A stretch of DNA of 64,000 nt from Gordius sp. MW1 (GCA_964036665.1 OZ038528.1:19517245-19581244); one strand, 5' to 3'; shown: positions 47,515-60,715, counted from the first letter of the stretch. The notes: generated by a model from the sequence alone, not told the origin. Numbers and translations are program-made.

Positions 47515-47991
47515 GCAAATTACATAAATTAATGTCATACAACAATATTAAAATAAATCGGTGTTAAGCTTAAGATTAGTTAGATGGTAAGATAGGGCAA
47601 AAAAATTATATTTTTATAACAAAAGTTGTTAAATAGATATAGAAATAAAAGAAAGGGTGGTGGCGCACAACAGATGTATTTTAATATCTAATTAACAATT
47701 AAAAAAAATATTATCAATGTTAGCGCCGTGCTATAGCTCTAGCACATTTAAGTGCTATCGGCTATAGCTTTAGCGCCTCAAACCTCCTATAGCTTATAGC
47801 ACCTCAAACCTCGTATTTCCTATAGCTTATAGCACCTCAAACCTCCTATCTCCCATAGCTTTAGCGCCGCAAACCTCCCATCTCCTATAGCTTATAGCAC
47901 TTAAAGTTACTATGTGCTAGTAGACATAGCGGCATATGGTTGTTATGCGCTATAGCTTTAGCTCCTTAAAAACGCTATTTCCCCATCACTA

Positions 47992-48637
47992 CTTTTAAAT
48001 TAATTGGGACACTCCTAAATGGGGTATTTATTATCGTCTTCAGATTATTATCAAACCCGCAATTAAATAATTAATTTCGGACAAAATATCATTTGTTCTT
48101 GTCGTTACATTTTCTAAAAGTAATTAAAATTAAACTAATGATATTAATTTTAATTAAACGCAATTAAAAGGGATTATTATCAACTAAATATTGTTCTTTT
48201 TCACAAATTCTAGGACAAAATTATAAATATCAAAATTTTTAAATTTACTCATAAAAGATTATAAAAAGGAAATAATCTGCAAAATTAAAAAAAAAAATCT
48301 TTAAAAAACTTAGCACTTAGTTATGAATTGAGAATTAATATAAAAACTTAGCAAAAAGTATTGCAATTAAAACCTAGCAATCGGATTAAAAAAAAGCTAT
48401 AGCACAAAGAAAACTCCGAATTAAGAAAATAAAACATGGCACATAATTTGTTCTGAATTTAAAAAACGTGGTGTAAGAACCCTAGACAAAGGCACCACGC
48501 ATAAAAATACCATATATAATTAAACTTGAATTAAATAGGTTTATCTGACAAGTGAATGTTTGTTCCATTTTTTGGTTCCCCATTTCGCAACGCTTCCCTC
48601 CACCTTTCTCCCTAATCGCTGTTACTTATCTTATTTT
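47992..48637. other. AT-rich intergenic DNA
   Basis: No gene. Several loosely repeated words of the ACTTAGCA/AATTAAAA type occur at 48290-48440. Confidence 0.45.
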
Positions 48638-49024
48638 CAGGGGTTTGTCCTGAACCCGCACCGGGTAAAACCTGATGTTTTACAGAACCCGAACCCATTT
48701 TTAAAAATACCCTTAAAACCCGAACCCGATGCATACAAATAAGGGTTCGGGTATCTATTGTGAATTGAATATCTCAGTTTCTCTATCATAACAATGTAAC
48801 GAAAACCATACGATTGTAATTTGAATATTTTTATGTTTCCGGCATTTTTCATTCATTAATCGATACTAATTATCTTAAGAATTATTCGTAAGTATTATAT
48901 ATATAAGTGATATAATATAATTTCTTGAACCCGAACCCAATTCCTTAAACCCGAACAAGAACCCGATTTCAAAGTTTATACCGAACACGAACCCGATTTT
49001 ATTTTGGGCTGGTTCAAACCCCTG
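48638..49024. mobile_element. hAT MITE with perfect 8-bp TSD, CCCGAACCC-rich
   Basis: Ends CAGGGGTTTG and CAAACCCCTG. The flanks CTTATTTT (48630-48637) and CTTATTTT (49025-49032) are identical. The interior carries many ACCCGAACCC words in both arms around an AT-rich core. Confidence 0.85.
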
Positions 49025-49032
49025 CTTATTTT

Positions 49033-49531
49033 TAAATAGTTGACTGCAATGCCCAAATATAATATTTTAGGGCGAGCAACTTTAATCTTCGTATATGGCA
49101 GAGTGGACATTTCGGGAGGGGGCAAATGTTTATAACATCGAACCGGGTTTTGGAAGCTAAATTTAACTAAGCTGACCTTTGTTTCTCACACTATTGACTT
49201 TCAGAAAGACTGGTGCTCGCTCGTTAAACGATTTACTAATACATGTTATAACATCTGTCATTGCTCTCCTGGCCAACGAGCTTTAGTTCTATTCTACGTG
49301 TCTTCTTAGCATTTCAACCATCTAAATGCCATATCCCAGCATGTCAAGTTAATCCTATTCTTTCCAAAACCAAACTCCTTACCCATATTCGCTCCGAGTA
49401 AAACGGCAACTCTGGTATATTCTTTGAATTGCTGCACGCCTCAGCTTTCTGATGAAGATTTTTAAATATAACTCGCGTTAAGCATAGATATGGGACCGTC
49501 GTAGGTATGTTTATAATAACAAACGATATAA
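49033..49531. other. Intergenic DNA downstream of CDK12/13
   Basis: No gene or repeat recognised. It may include distal 3' flank of the kinase gene. Confidence 0.4.
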
Positions 49532-49537
49532 TTTATT
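49532..49537 (-). promoter_or_regulatory. Candidate poly(A) signal of CDK12/13
   Basis: AATAAA on the minus strand, about 174 bp after the stop codon. Position only. Confidence 0.45.
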
Positions 49538-49710
49538 AACGGCGGATAGAATAGGTTCTGCAATGTCCCACAAACACGCAACTCGATCACATAGGTACGA
49601 CGCACCATTCATTATATATGTATATCTAAGTAACCGGAGACATTTGATACATAAATAGCGCGTATGAAGGAGACTAAACAAAGTAAAAATTGAGCTCGCA
49701 CAATACGATA

Positions 49711-52700
49711 TCAAATGTTGTGATGAGGGGGCCTGCCATTGGGAGGCGGCGGGCGGTGATGAAATATACCGAGAGGGTGGGGGTGAGGGGGAACTGGTGG
49801 TAGCCCGAGTGGTGGTGGGGGGAGAGGGGCGAAAGGGAAAGGGGGTGGGAGGAGAACGGGGGGTGGAGGAGGAGGTGGGAGAGGTGGGGGTGGAAGGTCG
49901 GAGGGGGTGTAGGGTGTTCTGTTAGCGGCTGCGGCCGTGGCTTGAGCTAAGGCCGCCGCTAGCAAAACCTTTCCATTCACATTTTCCAACTGCTTAGCGG
50001 TTGCGGGATCTATTTGCACGTCGATCAGGGAAGCTAGTTGGGCCAAGTTAACCACCTTACGATCGGTGAGCAGTTTGGCAAGCAGAGCTAGCTGTTGCGA
50101 GGGCGAGGCCGCGGGCGGGCCATTAGATGTCTGAGGAGTAGGGGTAATCGTGGGGGTGCGGACGGGGCAAGGTGAGGGTTGTTGTTTTAAAGTATGATTA
50201 TTATTTTGTTGTTTGTGATCGTCGTCATTATTTTGTTGACGTCGGGCTGCTGCTTGTTGTTTTTTGTACAAAGTTTTCAAAGGGTCGGGGTCGTAGGTAA
50301 AACCGCCCTCGGTATTGCGATTCAGGTTAAGAATGTTATCGGTAAGGAGAAGGGCTGAGGTGGATGGGATGTTGTTATCTCGTTTGAGGGCGGTGACGGG
50401 CGAAGGGTCGGCTGGGGGTGGGCCAATTGCGGCAAGGGGTGGGGCAGTTGAAGCTGGGGGAGCTGAAGGGGCCTGAGGTTGATCTCGTTTAGCGGCCCTA
50501 CGTCTCTGTTTACTCCACATCTCGTGACAATCCTGGTACACGGGTAAACTAAGAGAGGGAAAATATTAGGATTTGAAATAGTTGAGCAAGAACGATCTTA
50601 AAAATGCTAAATGGCCCACTTAATATACAGAGATATTTATGAACTTTTAAATAAGTGTTTTAAAAATTTTAGATACTTAACCCTGATATAATACAATAAA
50701 TTGCATAGCAATTAAAATTATTATCAAAAATGGATGGTCCCTAGCTAGAGCTTTGGGTATTGTTAGCACCACTGCTAATTTTCAGTTAAATATCAAAAAT
50801 AAATTAAAGGCGTTATGTGTCTTAATCACGCTTAACTCATTAATTAAAAAATCATACGATAGTAAGTCACATTGAGACCTATAAAACAATTGAGGGAATG
50901 ATTACTCAAAAATTAAAGAATGAAATGAAATACTGCATAAATACATTAATCTAAGGGAAAAATTGGGCGGATTGAGTTAAAGACTAAATATAACCGCGAT
51001 GTTTAGTGAAAAAAACCGTATAACAGCAGAAAAACAAGCATTAAAACGTGAAGGCTTCAAAACTTACTTGGGCGGCTTAGTTTTGCTAATATCGACGTTG
51101 GCTAACCAAGGGTGTTTGAGGGCATCGAGGGCTGATATGCGCTTAGCAGGATCCAGTTCTAGCATGCGATCCAATAAATCAATGGCCGTTTCGGGAGCGC
51201 TACACGCACAAAAATAGCGATCCGATAAGCGTTAGAGTTTAGCACTTTAAAAATATATTGCATGCGCCTCCCCATTGGAATTTCGTATATTAATAAATGA
51301 ACAAATTTATCCGGTAGCCAATATTACTTATTTTAACTACTTAAAATTTAAAAAGTATATCGCCCAAGCTATGCCACTTTTGCAATAAAAGATCCAAATA
51401 ATAAACATTCACCTAATTTACACACAGGAAGCGATGAAATACTCCTAGCTATATATGCTGTTAATAGACTTAGGCCTCAATAACGTTATATTAATTAAAA
51501 CGTCAAGACTATCTCCATTCCATACGTGCTTCAACGACCAAAAAACTAAGATCAAAGAGGTGTATGTTATTATAGTTTTACAAGGCAAATTCTTCTCTCA
51601 GTCTGCGCCGGTACGTTTTTTTGAGCTTCATGGTGTGATAAAAGGGCAAGTTGACGACATTTGGCCAAACGGCTGGACAAGGGGACCCACACATTCGACT
51701 AATGGTCTCGAGCTGAACTATTTCGACCCCGGCTTGAAACAACGGTTTTTTGGTAAACATTTCACCCAATATGCATCTAAGTGATTATAATGGATGTATT
51801 GTATGCAGGGAAGAGGTGTGATTTTAGTTTAGTTGACAAATTAAAACGCAAGCAATATTGAAGGATTTTTGGGGCAGGCCAATTAGATTTGATAAAAAAT
51901 TGTTTAGCGCCTCATTTAACTAATTTCAAAATTAACGAAACTAGCCCACTTCAATTTCACGTTAATTATGCTAATCGGAAAAATTTTAAAGACTTTGGTG
52001 TTTTTAACAACGCATTATGAATAGGTCCAAGTAGAGTCTTGCACAGGCCGTCCTAAGCCCGGCTTTAGCCCGACGTCGGGCCGGACTCGGGTCAAAAATT
52101 AAAATTTATCGGGCATGATGGATTAACCTAATCCGAGGCAAAATCTAGCTAAAAGATTTTTTAAAACTGTTTACTAGTTCCTTTGTTGAGTAGGCTATTT
52201 AGAGGAGACGAAATATTTTTATGTTAAATGAAAGGTGCGGGCATGGGCGTAGCCAAAGTGGAGCCCCCCCCCCCAAATGACGAAAAATTTAATTTTAGGT
52301 TTTGTCCCCCCCCCCTAATTCAAACCCTGGCTACACCCATGGGTGCGGGTGGGTATTCTGAATAAATTTTTTTTATAAATTTACATTTCAAAAAAGTCGG
52401 GCCGGGCTTGGGTCTCAGAAAAAAAACTCAAGCTCGGGCCGGGAGAAATCCATTTTGCAGGGGTCTAGGTGTAAGCAATACGCGTTAAAATAAGGCACAC
52501 ATACCCTAAGCTCCATATATCGATGGATGGTCCGTAACGTTCTTCGCCCAACAAAAGTTCTGGCGGCCTGTACCACAACGTGATAACTTTATTGGTGTAA
52601 GGTCTCTCCTTGTCATCTGCGTGGAAGAGGCGGGCTAGCCCGAAATCGGCTAGCTTAATTTGACCCCTACAAATTGTTATATCAAAAAATAGATGAAAAA

Positions 52701-55700
52701 AACGGAAAACAAGTGCGTTCGGCTTTATTTTAAATTTATGCTAGCCCGTTATAACATTCCACGGTACACCAACACCGCCAGCACTAACTTAGATCATCAA
52801 TGGTCAATGTAGGTATTAATTGGGTTAAAGTTAAGCCGCTATTACCAACATAAGATAAACAAGGTTTTATCAGTCCTAACTTAGAAGGCTGTTATCAAGG
52901 CCAATTCATCCCAAAACCCATATATGGAATAATTCTCAATAGACTAAACCCGCTCTTGAATGTTTACCGCTATTTGTGAGTAGCGGGAATAATAGTTTTA
53001 AAAAACTTACGTTTATTTCATCAACAACATTTTATAGAGTTTTAAACATTTGCTAAAGAAAATTTTAACAGGAGTTAGGCAACTAGTCGAAAAACAGTTA
53101 TGCAGTGTCTATAAACCTAAATTCATCGCAGAGACCTAGTGCCACACAAAAAATAAAAACGATGCTAAAAAATACAAGAAAAAAAGTAGGCAAAACATAG
53201 AGGGGGGTGGCAACGGGCTTACTTGTTGTTGAGGAGAATGTTAGATCCTTTAATGTCGCGATGCAGGAAATCTTTGGAGTGGCAGTAGTAGAGACCGTCG
53301 AGGAGTTGCTTAATGTAACAGGCAACGTGTTGTTCCTTCAAAGTGACTAGCCCTGAATCCAGGATTCCCATTAAATCGTGATCCATGTATTCGAACACGA
53401 GGTAGAATGATCCTTATGAAACAGAAAATGAATATTGCGCCAAAAATTATATATTGAAGATACTTTTTGGATTGATTACTTCATCTGGAAATCATTAAAA
53501 ATTACTTGACATTAAATTTAACTAAAATTAAAGTGCATGATTTTATAAAATGGATGACATTGGGTATCAATCTATAAAGAGTGCTAATTCGAAGAGCCAT
53601 AAGTTTTATATTCAAAAAAGGGATTAAAACTTATAAACACTTGACGTCGACATTAGGGTAGGAGTATTCATCAATCTACAATTTTTAAACTTATTGCTTT
53701 TGAAGATAGTGTATAATTACCTCAGTCTTTATATAACTGTAAAGCATTTCATTTTATAAAGACTTAACAAGACTATTATAACAGACTCCAAAAATGATGA
53801 TCACACAAATTATACAACACATGATTTCTGATTATAAATAAGAATATTAAACCTTTTCCAATAAGCAAACTTACAAATATGGTTAAAGACCCTTTTTTTA
53901 AATATGAGTTCAAGCAAAGTGATCTAAATTATAAAGTTCAAAAATCTTTACGATCCTTTCACCCTTTGATACCTATTACATCAATAGAATAATATTATAT
54001 GAGCCCATTTGAGAATCAAATAAAGCGATAGTAAACAAAAATCAAAATAAAAATCATTAAAAATATAATGTTTAAAAAGTACCCTTGCCACCATCTTTGA
54101 TGAAATCTATGGCTTCTTGCTTGTCGGTCACAATGTCAATCAGGGACACAATGTTGGGATGGTGCAATTGACACAAAATTTTGATTTCTCTAACAGCAGT
54201 TATGGGGAAGCCTTCTTTCTCATTCTCCAGCCTAACCTTCTTCAACGCCACAATCTCACCTATAAGTTAAGCAAACAATAATTATATTTGCACCAAGCAT
54301 ACATTATAAAATAATAACTTTCAGTGGATTATATCATAATGCACAAAATCAAATATGTACATTTAACATAAGTCATATAGAAAAACACTATTAAATTAAA
54401 TAAATAATTCTTAATGTAGTATCAATTCAAAGATGTTGTAGAGACAAATTATATTTCAAATTGATAACTATAACTATAATGTTTAACAAAAAATACATTG
54501 CTGAAGTGACTAGAATATTTAAAAGATTGTCAATAAAAAACTTCAAGAACTTAAAATTGTAGGGGTTGCCAAAATAATAAGTAATAACATAAATGTATGA
54601 AGGTACAAATTTTATAAAATTAGCATATATAATCAATAATATACAACTATAGTTTGTTTAAAGCGATTTTATGGGATTAATAATTACCTGTGGTTGTATC
54701 TTTGGCTTTATAAACTTGCCCATATGTTCCTTCACCTATCTGAGCCATTATATCGTATGTGTCAATGCACTTATTCCCCCATTCCTTTTGTTGGGTAGAA
54801 TTTTCCAATATTCTAAATAAAAGTAAAAATTATTTATTATAGTAAAAAAAGAGTAAGATAGCTAAATTTGGTCATACTTAATGTTTTTCCTCTTCTCACT
54901 CAATGATAACGTTGAAGTTGTGCCCAAATGAAGATCTGACTTTTGTTTAGTAGGTTTATCATCTGAACTGTTATAATCTTCTTCCTCAAAATCAATGGGT
55001 GGCAATGGAAGATCAGTAATTTTTGAGGCCAAAGAAGATGTGTTAGAATTTTTATCTCTAGTGTACGTTTGATTTGTATCAATGCTTATAGCATTGGTAG
55101 AAGCTTCATCATTTATTTTGATATCTGGGTGTAGAGGGATGGAAACATTTAGGATAGGTCGACCATCCAGTCCATAAAGTAAATCAGATTTTGATTCTTC
55201 CCCATCAGGTTTTTGATTCTTAGGCATGTGTTCCACATCTTTAACTGTGACTTCCTTTTTAGAATGCACTAATTTGTTTTGCAGGAGTGCCCCATCGGGT
55301 GATATTTTAGCATCTGGGAGAGGTATAGACAAGCTGATGGACATTTGTGATGATTTACTGTCTTCTTTCAATGTCACAGCTTGACGCATCATCAAATCCT
55401 TGGCGGAAAGTTGAGCCAAAGTTTGTCTGTCTTTCCTAATTTCTTTATTCAGACTATTCATGTAATCCATTTTAAGTCTGTAAATGCTAGATGATGATGG
55501 GTGAGATCTTTTCTTTTTACTCTTATTGCTCCTAATCCGTTCACTATTTTCTTCATCATCACTACCAATGGGAGTAGCATAACATTTGTGCTCCTTTCGA
55601 TGTTTCTTCTTCTGCTTATGCATGTATTGATAATCTTCTTGAGAACCATTATCCTCTCGATTATAATCGACATACTTGTTACCTTCATTTCTGTCAAAGG

Positions 55701-56650
55701 CTTCGTAATTATCATTAGAATTCCTATGTCTTTTCTTGACTTCATAGTTTTTAAGTAACACTTCATCATGTTTATGGGATTTGTGGTAATGATTATGTGA
55801 TTTATTGATTGATAAATGGGCCTCATGGTCCATATTATCCTCAGCATCAGATGAATTGTAGATGTAGTCTGGGGACTTGGGCTGAGGATGTAATTTAGAA
55901 TTACTTATACTTCTTGAAAATTTACGCCTATGTTTTTCCCTCCCAAGATTAGAGTGTTTGGATAACTGATTGCATTCAGGATCTTCAAATGAGCAAGTGG
56001 CTGCATATTGATTAGGAAGGGTCTTTATATCCTTATTATAACATCTTTCTTGTTGTTCTGCAACATCCCTATAACTATGATCATGGGATGACTTTTTTCT
56101 TCTTTTCTTACTTTCATTTGCATGACTTTTAAGTGAACTAGATTCCTGAGAAAGTCTAATGTCAGAGTGGACTTCAGTTGAATGCTTTGATGATCTAAAA
56201 TATGCTATAAATTATTAAAGATAACATAACAAACCTTCTGTCATGGTCTCGTTTATGTTTGTTAAAATAAGGACTTGGTGTACGTATATGAATAAATGGG
56301 TGAGAAGATGATGTTTTAACCATTTCATCAGGACAACTTTCATTTATGGGTGCCAAAAAAAGTGGTGTTACATCCTCGGAATGGATATAAGGGCTTTTGT
56401 TATTTGCTCTATCTGTTTTTTGCCTATTTTTCTTTTTCCCATCATGATTGCAATAGCTTTCAGATTTTGCTGAATATTTGTGCGATAATTTTGAACCGGT
56501 ATACATATCGGAATATATGTTGACATCTTTTTCGGCAGGAGTTATAACGCTTTTTGATTTCGAAGGATCATTATCATCTGAACTCATGTCATCGTAGGCA
56601 ACTAATGATTTTGCGAAACCGTCTTTAGACAATCCATATGAAGAATTCAT
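49711..56650 (-). CDS. CDK12: CDK12/CDK13-type cyclin-dependent kinase
   Basis: Nuclear cyclin K-dependent kinase that phosphorylates the RNA polymerase II C-terminal domain during elongation. Nine exons on the minus strand keep phase: 56650-56235, 56194-54878, 54812-54688, 54259-54083, 53412-53223, 52666-52505, 51776-51582, 51199-51068, 50548-49711; 1183 aa. Residues 1-577 are a Ser/Lys/Asp-rich disordered region with KKKHRKEHK and [11 protein letters not shown] stretches. The kinase domain spans about 597-890: GEGTYGQV (604-611), ATP-site Lys626, PITAVRE C-helix (638-644), [13 protein letters not shown] (729-731), DFG (749-751), activation-loop [20 protein letters not shown] with Thr766, and [26 protein letters not shown] is the C-terminal extension typical of CDK12/13. 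The tail has poly-Gln/Asn and then poly-Pro runs. Invertebrates usually have one gene for the vertebrate pair, so the symbol is approximate. Introns run 40 and 65 bp first, then 382-728 bp. Confidence 0.93.
52032..52467. mobile_element. hAT-type element, TAGAG family, in CDK12/13 intron 6
   Basis: TAGAGTCTTGCACAGG to TTTTGCAGGGGTCTA. The flanks GGTCCAAG and GGTGTAAG match at 6 of 8. GCCCGACGTCGGGCCGG-type words lie near both ends. It contains a younger CATGGGCGTAGCC MITE and stops 37 bp short of exon 6. Confidence 0.7.
52242..52341. mobile_element. hAT MITE, CATGGGCGTAGCC family, perfect TSD
   Basis: CATGGGCGTAGCC to GGCTACACCCATG with identical 8-bp flanks GGTGCGGG (52234-52241 and 52342-52349). 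Only 100 bp long. C tracts surround AAATTTAATTTTAGG. Nested in the TAGAG element of CDK12/13 intron 6. Confidence 0.85.
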
Positions 56651-59600
56651 ATTAATCTATATTTTAAAAAAGTTTAATGCTTATTAAAATGTTTATAAAT
56701 TTTATTAAATAAATTATTGTATAATATTAAAAAGCTCATTTACAATTGTAAATTCTATAAAATATGTGACTAAATGTTGGTATCACATTATGAGATTAGT
56801 GGTATAGTTTGTAATTATAATTTAATCCGATATTTTATAAATTATATTCAAATTTAGTGATACTTCAATAAAAAGGAACTATGTTACCTTACTCATAATA
56901 GTAAAATTTTATTAATTTATAAAAATTTACAAGGTTCATAACTATATTTCTTTACAATACGGTTTATAGGAATTTATATTTTAGGTTCAAAGTCTTATAT
57001 ATTCATATCCAATGATAATATTTATGAGAGAAATTATATAACACGCAGATATTTTGTGTTATACATATCATTGCTTTTAAGATTGCTCCTTTCAAAGCAT
57101 TGTACGACGGTGAGGAGAAAACTACTCGTCAATTCCAAACATATATAGACGCCATGTGTTGAAACTGAGGCTAAATACCATATAAGCCAAAATCTTAGAA
57201 TGCTTTACATTAATAAATGGTATAACCACTACAATACTAAAACAACTTAGACCTTTCAGACAACGTATCATACTTTAAAATTATATTATAAAGATAGGCA
57301 ATTTTATAGGCATTCACATATTACGAGTTTTGACGCCTGATAAGTGATAAAAATCTGTTTAAGGGCGAAATAAAACATTATGGATCATGTAAAAAACATT
57401 TTTATTAAATTAGTACATCTAGAACATGGATATAATAAATTAAAGGTGTTAAGTTGCTACAATTACCATATGAATAGATTGGCTTTCCAACAGTTCGCTA
57501 ATCATAATCTTCAGATATTTCATGCAAAAACCAGATAATAGCAAAAAGTATAATCCCTAAAAATTGTTTGAATATGGTAAGTAACAATGAAATAATTTAA
57601 AACTTGTGAAAACGCCACATCACGTAATCTAAGAATTACTTTCATAACCATATTAAATTTACTTTAGTTCCAATTTTGTGCCAAATTGACGTTGGCGATT
57701 ACAGCTTTTATCAATAAACAAAACTTAATTAACTTCACCGTTATAACATCGTTATTTAAACCTTTCGTTAAAGATAAAAAACCATGAATTTGTATTATAA
57801 AAGAGAGAACCCGAATTAGGAAAAGTGGTACCCGGGAATCAATAATTGATCTAATTATATATCAGTAATTTTCTTCTTTAGCATGTGATTTAAAAATAAG
57901 GGGATACATAACGTTTTTCATAGTTCAGTCTATTTAAAAATTTAACTAGCTGGCATATAAATTAGTATCATTTAATTCGCGGTTTCCACTCATCGCAAAT
58001 CGGGTCCTTTCTTCATAATTAAACCGGAATCGTTTCAACCCCTTATTTCTATATTAAATCAAAAATATGAATTTGTATTTAAAGCTTTTATTATCATATT
58101 AGATGTCATCATTAAAATTTCTGAATGGTCCTTACATTTTTTAGATTATCTTTTTATATTCTACAAACCTTCTATAATACACGTAGTACATGGTCAAGGT
58201 ATTTTACTACACTACGAAAAAAATAATAATAAATTATGACCGCTTAAAAAGTTATGAAACTTTAAATATCCAAAGTTATTGAGTAAAATTTAAAAAATAC
58301 TTCTATAACCAAAAATTATATAAAAAAAACTTGCCCATTTTTACAAATCATATAGTTCACGCCTTAAAAATTGGTTGAGGCGTGTAGTTGATAGTGGATT
58401 TATACTAACTGCCAAAAGGTGGATTTTCAATTTTCTTGATACTCTGGCTCAGGGGTCTGGGTATCCCATGTCAAGCGTTGATTTTACGGTCAGGGTTGAT
58501 ATAACTCGCCAGTTTCAATTTCATAACAAAGGTGTCATTTTTAGGGCAACAAATCTTGGTGTATGAGTTCGCAAAGCATTTAATTAATGAAACGCTAACT
58601 TTTGAGGTAAAATAAAGATAGACATTCAAAGCGGATCTTCAGTCAAAAGAAAACTAGTAGATATTAAGATCCTGCACTTCCGCTTCTTAAATTCCATGAG
58701 GTAGCATATGGCAGTTATAGGTAACAGGCAAGACGACATCGACATAATCTTCTGCATTCTGAGTAAGCCAAACCGATCTTAGGTGAACAATGATTTCTAA
58801 TATATAGACCGATATCCTAATAAATGCAAAGCGCATGTAGATCCACCCAAATAAATTTGGCGGCGCGATTTTATTTTAAAAATAGCCTTCTAGTGAGTAA
58901 ACACTAAAAGGCTTATTTCTAAAATACTGTGATGTCACGAAATTTTAAGAGCTCGAAAAATTACTAACATTGGTAATTCTGAAAATGTCAAATCGTGTAG
59001 ATATATTTGAAAAGGATAAGCAAACTCAAGATGTTCGGAAGATTTAAATTGTAGACATCAGTTTCTATGTAGCTTAAGAAAACGATCGTTTCAGTTGAGT
59101 TATCAACAAGATTGGCAGCATGCGTCAAGAGATCCTTGTATGGTAGAGTAGTTTTAACCCCATTTTTCTATATTATAAAAAAAATCGCGATTAAAAATAA
59201 ATAGGCATTAATACCGTAACCTATTAGAGAATATTTATACATGTAAGAATGTTTAGTTGGCTTTGCATAATACCCATTCCAAATCTCATAAAAAACAAAC
59301 TTTTTCAAGCTTGACCAACAATTGTCACTAATTATTTAAATACTAATTAAGCCAGACCCTCATATGATCTAAGGCTATTTTTAAAATATTCAGTCAAAAT
59401 AACATATATATAAATATTATTGTTATATGAGCCTATCAAAAATTAAAGGAAACTGCCCTCCATTATTTAATTTTATGAAATTCAAAAATGAAAAACAGCT
59501 TTCTAGGACAAAATATTTGAAACTCTTAAGTTGATTAAAAAAAAGATTAAAATTGTCATTCTTTGAGGGATTTTAAATGCTCTCTAAAAGTGTTAATGAT

Positions 59601-60715
59601 TTTAAATAGGGTATAAAAAGTAAGAATTTGTTTGACCTGGCTAGTAATACCAGGATACTATTGCAGATTTAGTGGCAACAGTTGAAGCCAAATTATATAA
59701 AATTGATGCTTACTAATTTTAATAGACAGTATACAAATTAAAAAATAAGGCATGGGGAAATTAAAATACTATTAAACACTAACCCATGGGGATAAAACAA
59801 ACTATGCAAGAGATGACAGAAATACTAAAAAGTACAGGTAAATTAGTGATACCTAATAAAAGACATACATAATTATTTGAATTATTGGGCCAAAGTGAGT
59901 TTTAAATTTTACATTGAAATGGCATTTAGGGATCAAAAAGATAAATTTAGCCTTTTATAAAATTTAATAATAGAAAATAGCTAAATAATGGACTGTAATT
60001 TTTATTTAGGCTTTTAAATTTCATTTAATTTATGATTGGAGTTGGAACAATTCAAAAATAGGTATAACTTAGAGTTTTAACAGCTTAATAAAACCCTTTA
60101 TAAAGATATGTAGTCATTTGATGTCAGGTCTTTCAAAAGGCATCAGCAATAATCAAGGGTAAAAAAATTGACTAAATGTCATGTCACTAAATTAAAAAGT
60201 AAAATGTGGGTCTTAACCTGATAATAATCATTAATAAGATAGAATAAAATACTATAATATGCATAATACTTGATTAACATGGCTCAACTTCTAATACCGA
60301 CTTAGCAATCAGCATAAAGGGAAATAAAATGGCGTCAACAGAGTTAGTTCCACAAGATACGCCGAATTAAAATTGTGTACTACGAATCTTTGTATCACAT
60401 AAGCGCCATTTTAATAAAAATCATTGATTCTTATTACTGATTTTGACTTATATTGCTTTAAAAATTTCGACTTATATAACGTGTGCAATTTACTATCTCA
60501 TAAACGTCAAAATTAACCAAACAAGCTGATAACTCATAAGATTGGTGAATTCAATTTTAAACAAGATTCTAACTCTTTATTGAAGCTGCTATGAAAATAA
60601 TTTAAATTTCTAATTTAACCCAATCCTATTTATGGAAATTAATATGTATTTGAAAAAACTGATTACAGGCTTATAGATTTCATATAAATACTTGACTAAA
60701 ATTACCTACTTGCAA
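56651..60715. other. Upstream region of CDK12/13, no gene recognised
   Basis: AT-rich DNA that should include the CDK12/13 promoter and 5' UTR. A 63-codon frame on the plus strand at 58375-58566 has no recognisable features. No element with paired ends was found. Confidence 0.45.

Larger units (their letters stand above)
45993..47991. mobile_element. hAT element with ~400-bp inverted repeats and nested MITEs
   Basis: Starts TAGTGATGGGAAAACGC and ends, inverted, TAGTGATGGGGAAATAGCG. The flanks CTTTTAAT (45985-45992) and CTTTTAAA (47992-47999) match at 7 of 8. The arms stay similar for about 400 bp, including CTATAAGCTATAGGAGG-type short repeats and a block with TGTTGTGCGCCACCACCC. The middle holds two copies of the CATGGGCGTAGCC MITE, each with its own target duplication. 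No transposase is recognisable. Confidence 0.8.

Noticed and set aside
58375..58566. A 63-codon frame upstream of CDK12/13
   Set aside because: Sequence is not low-complexity but has no recognisable domain, no convincing splice context and a length expected by chance.
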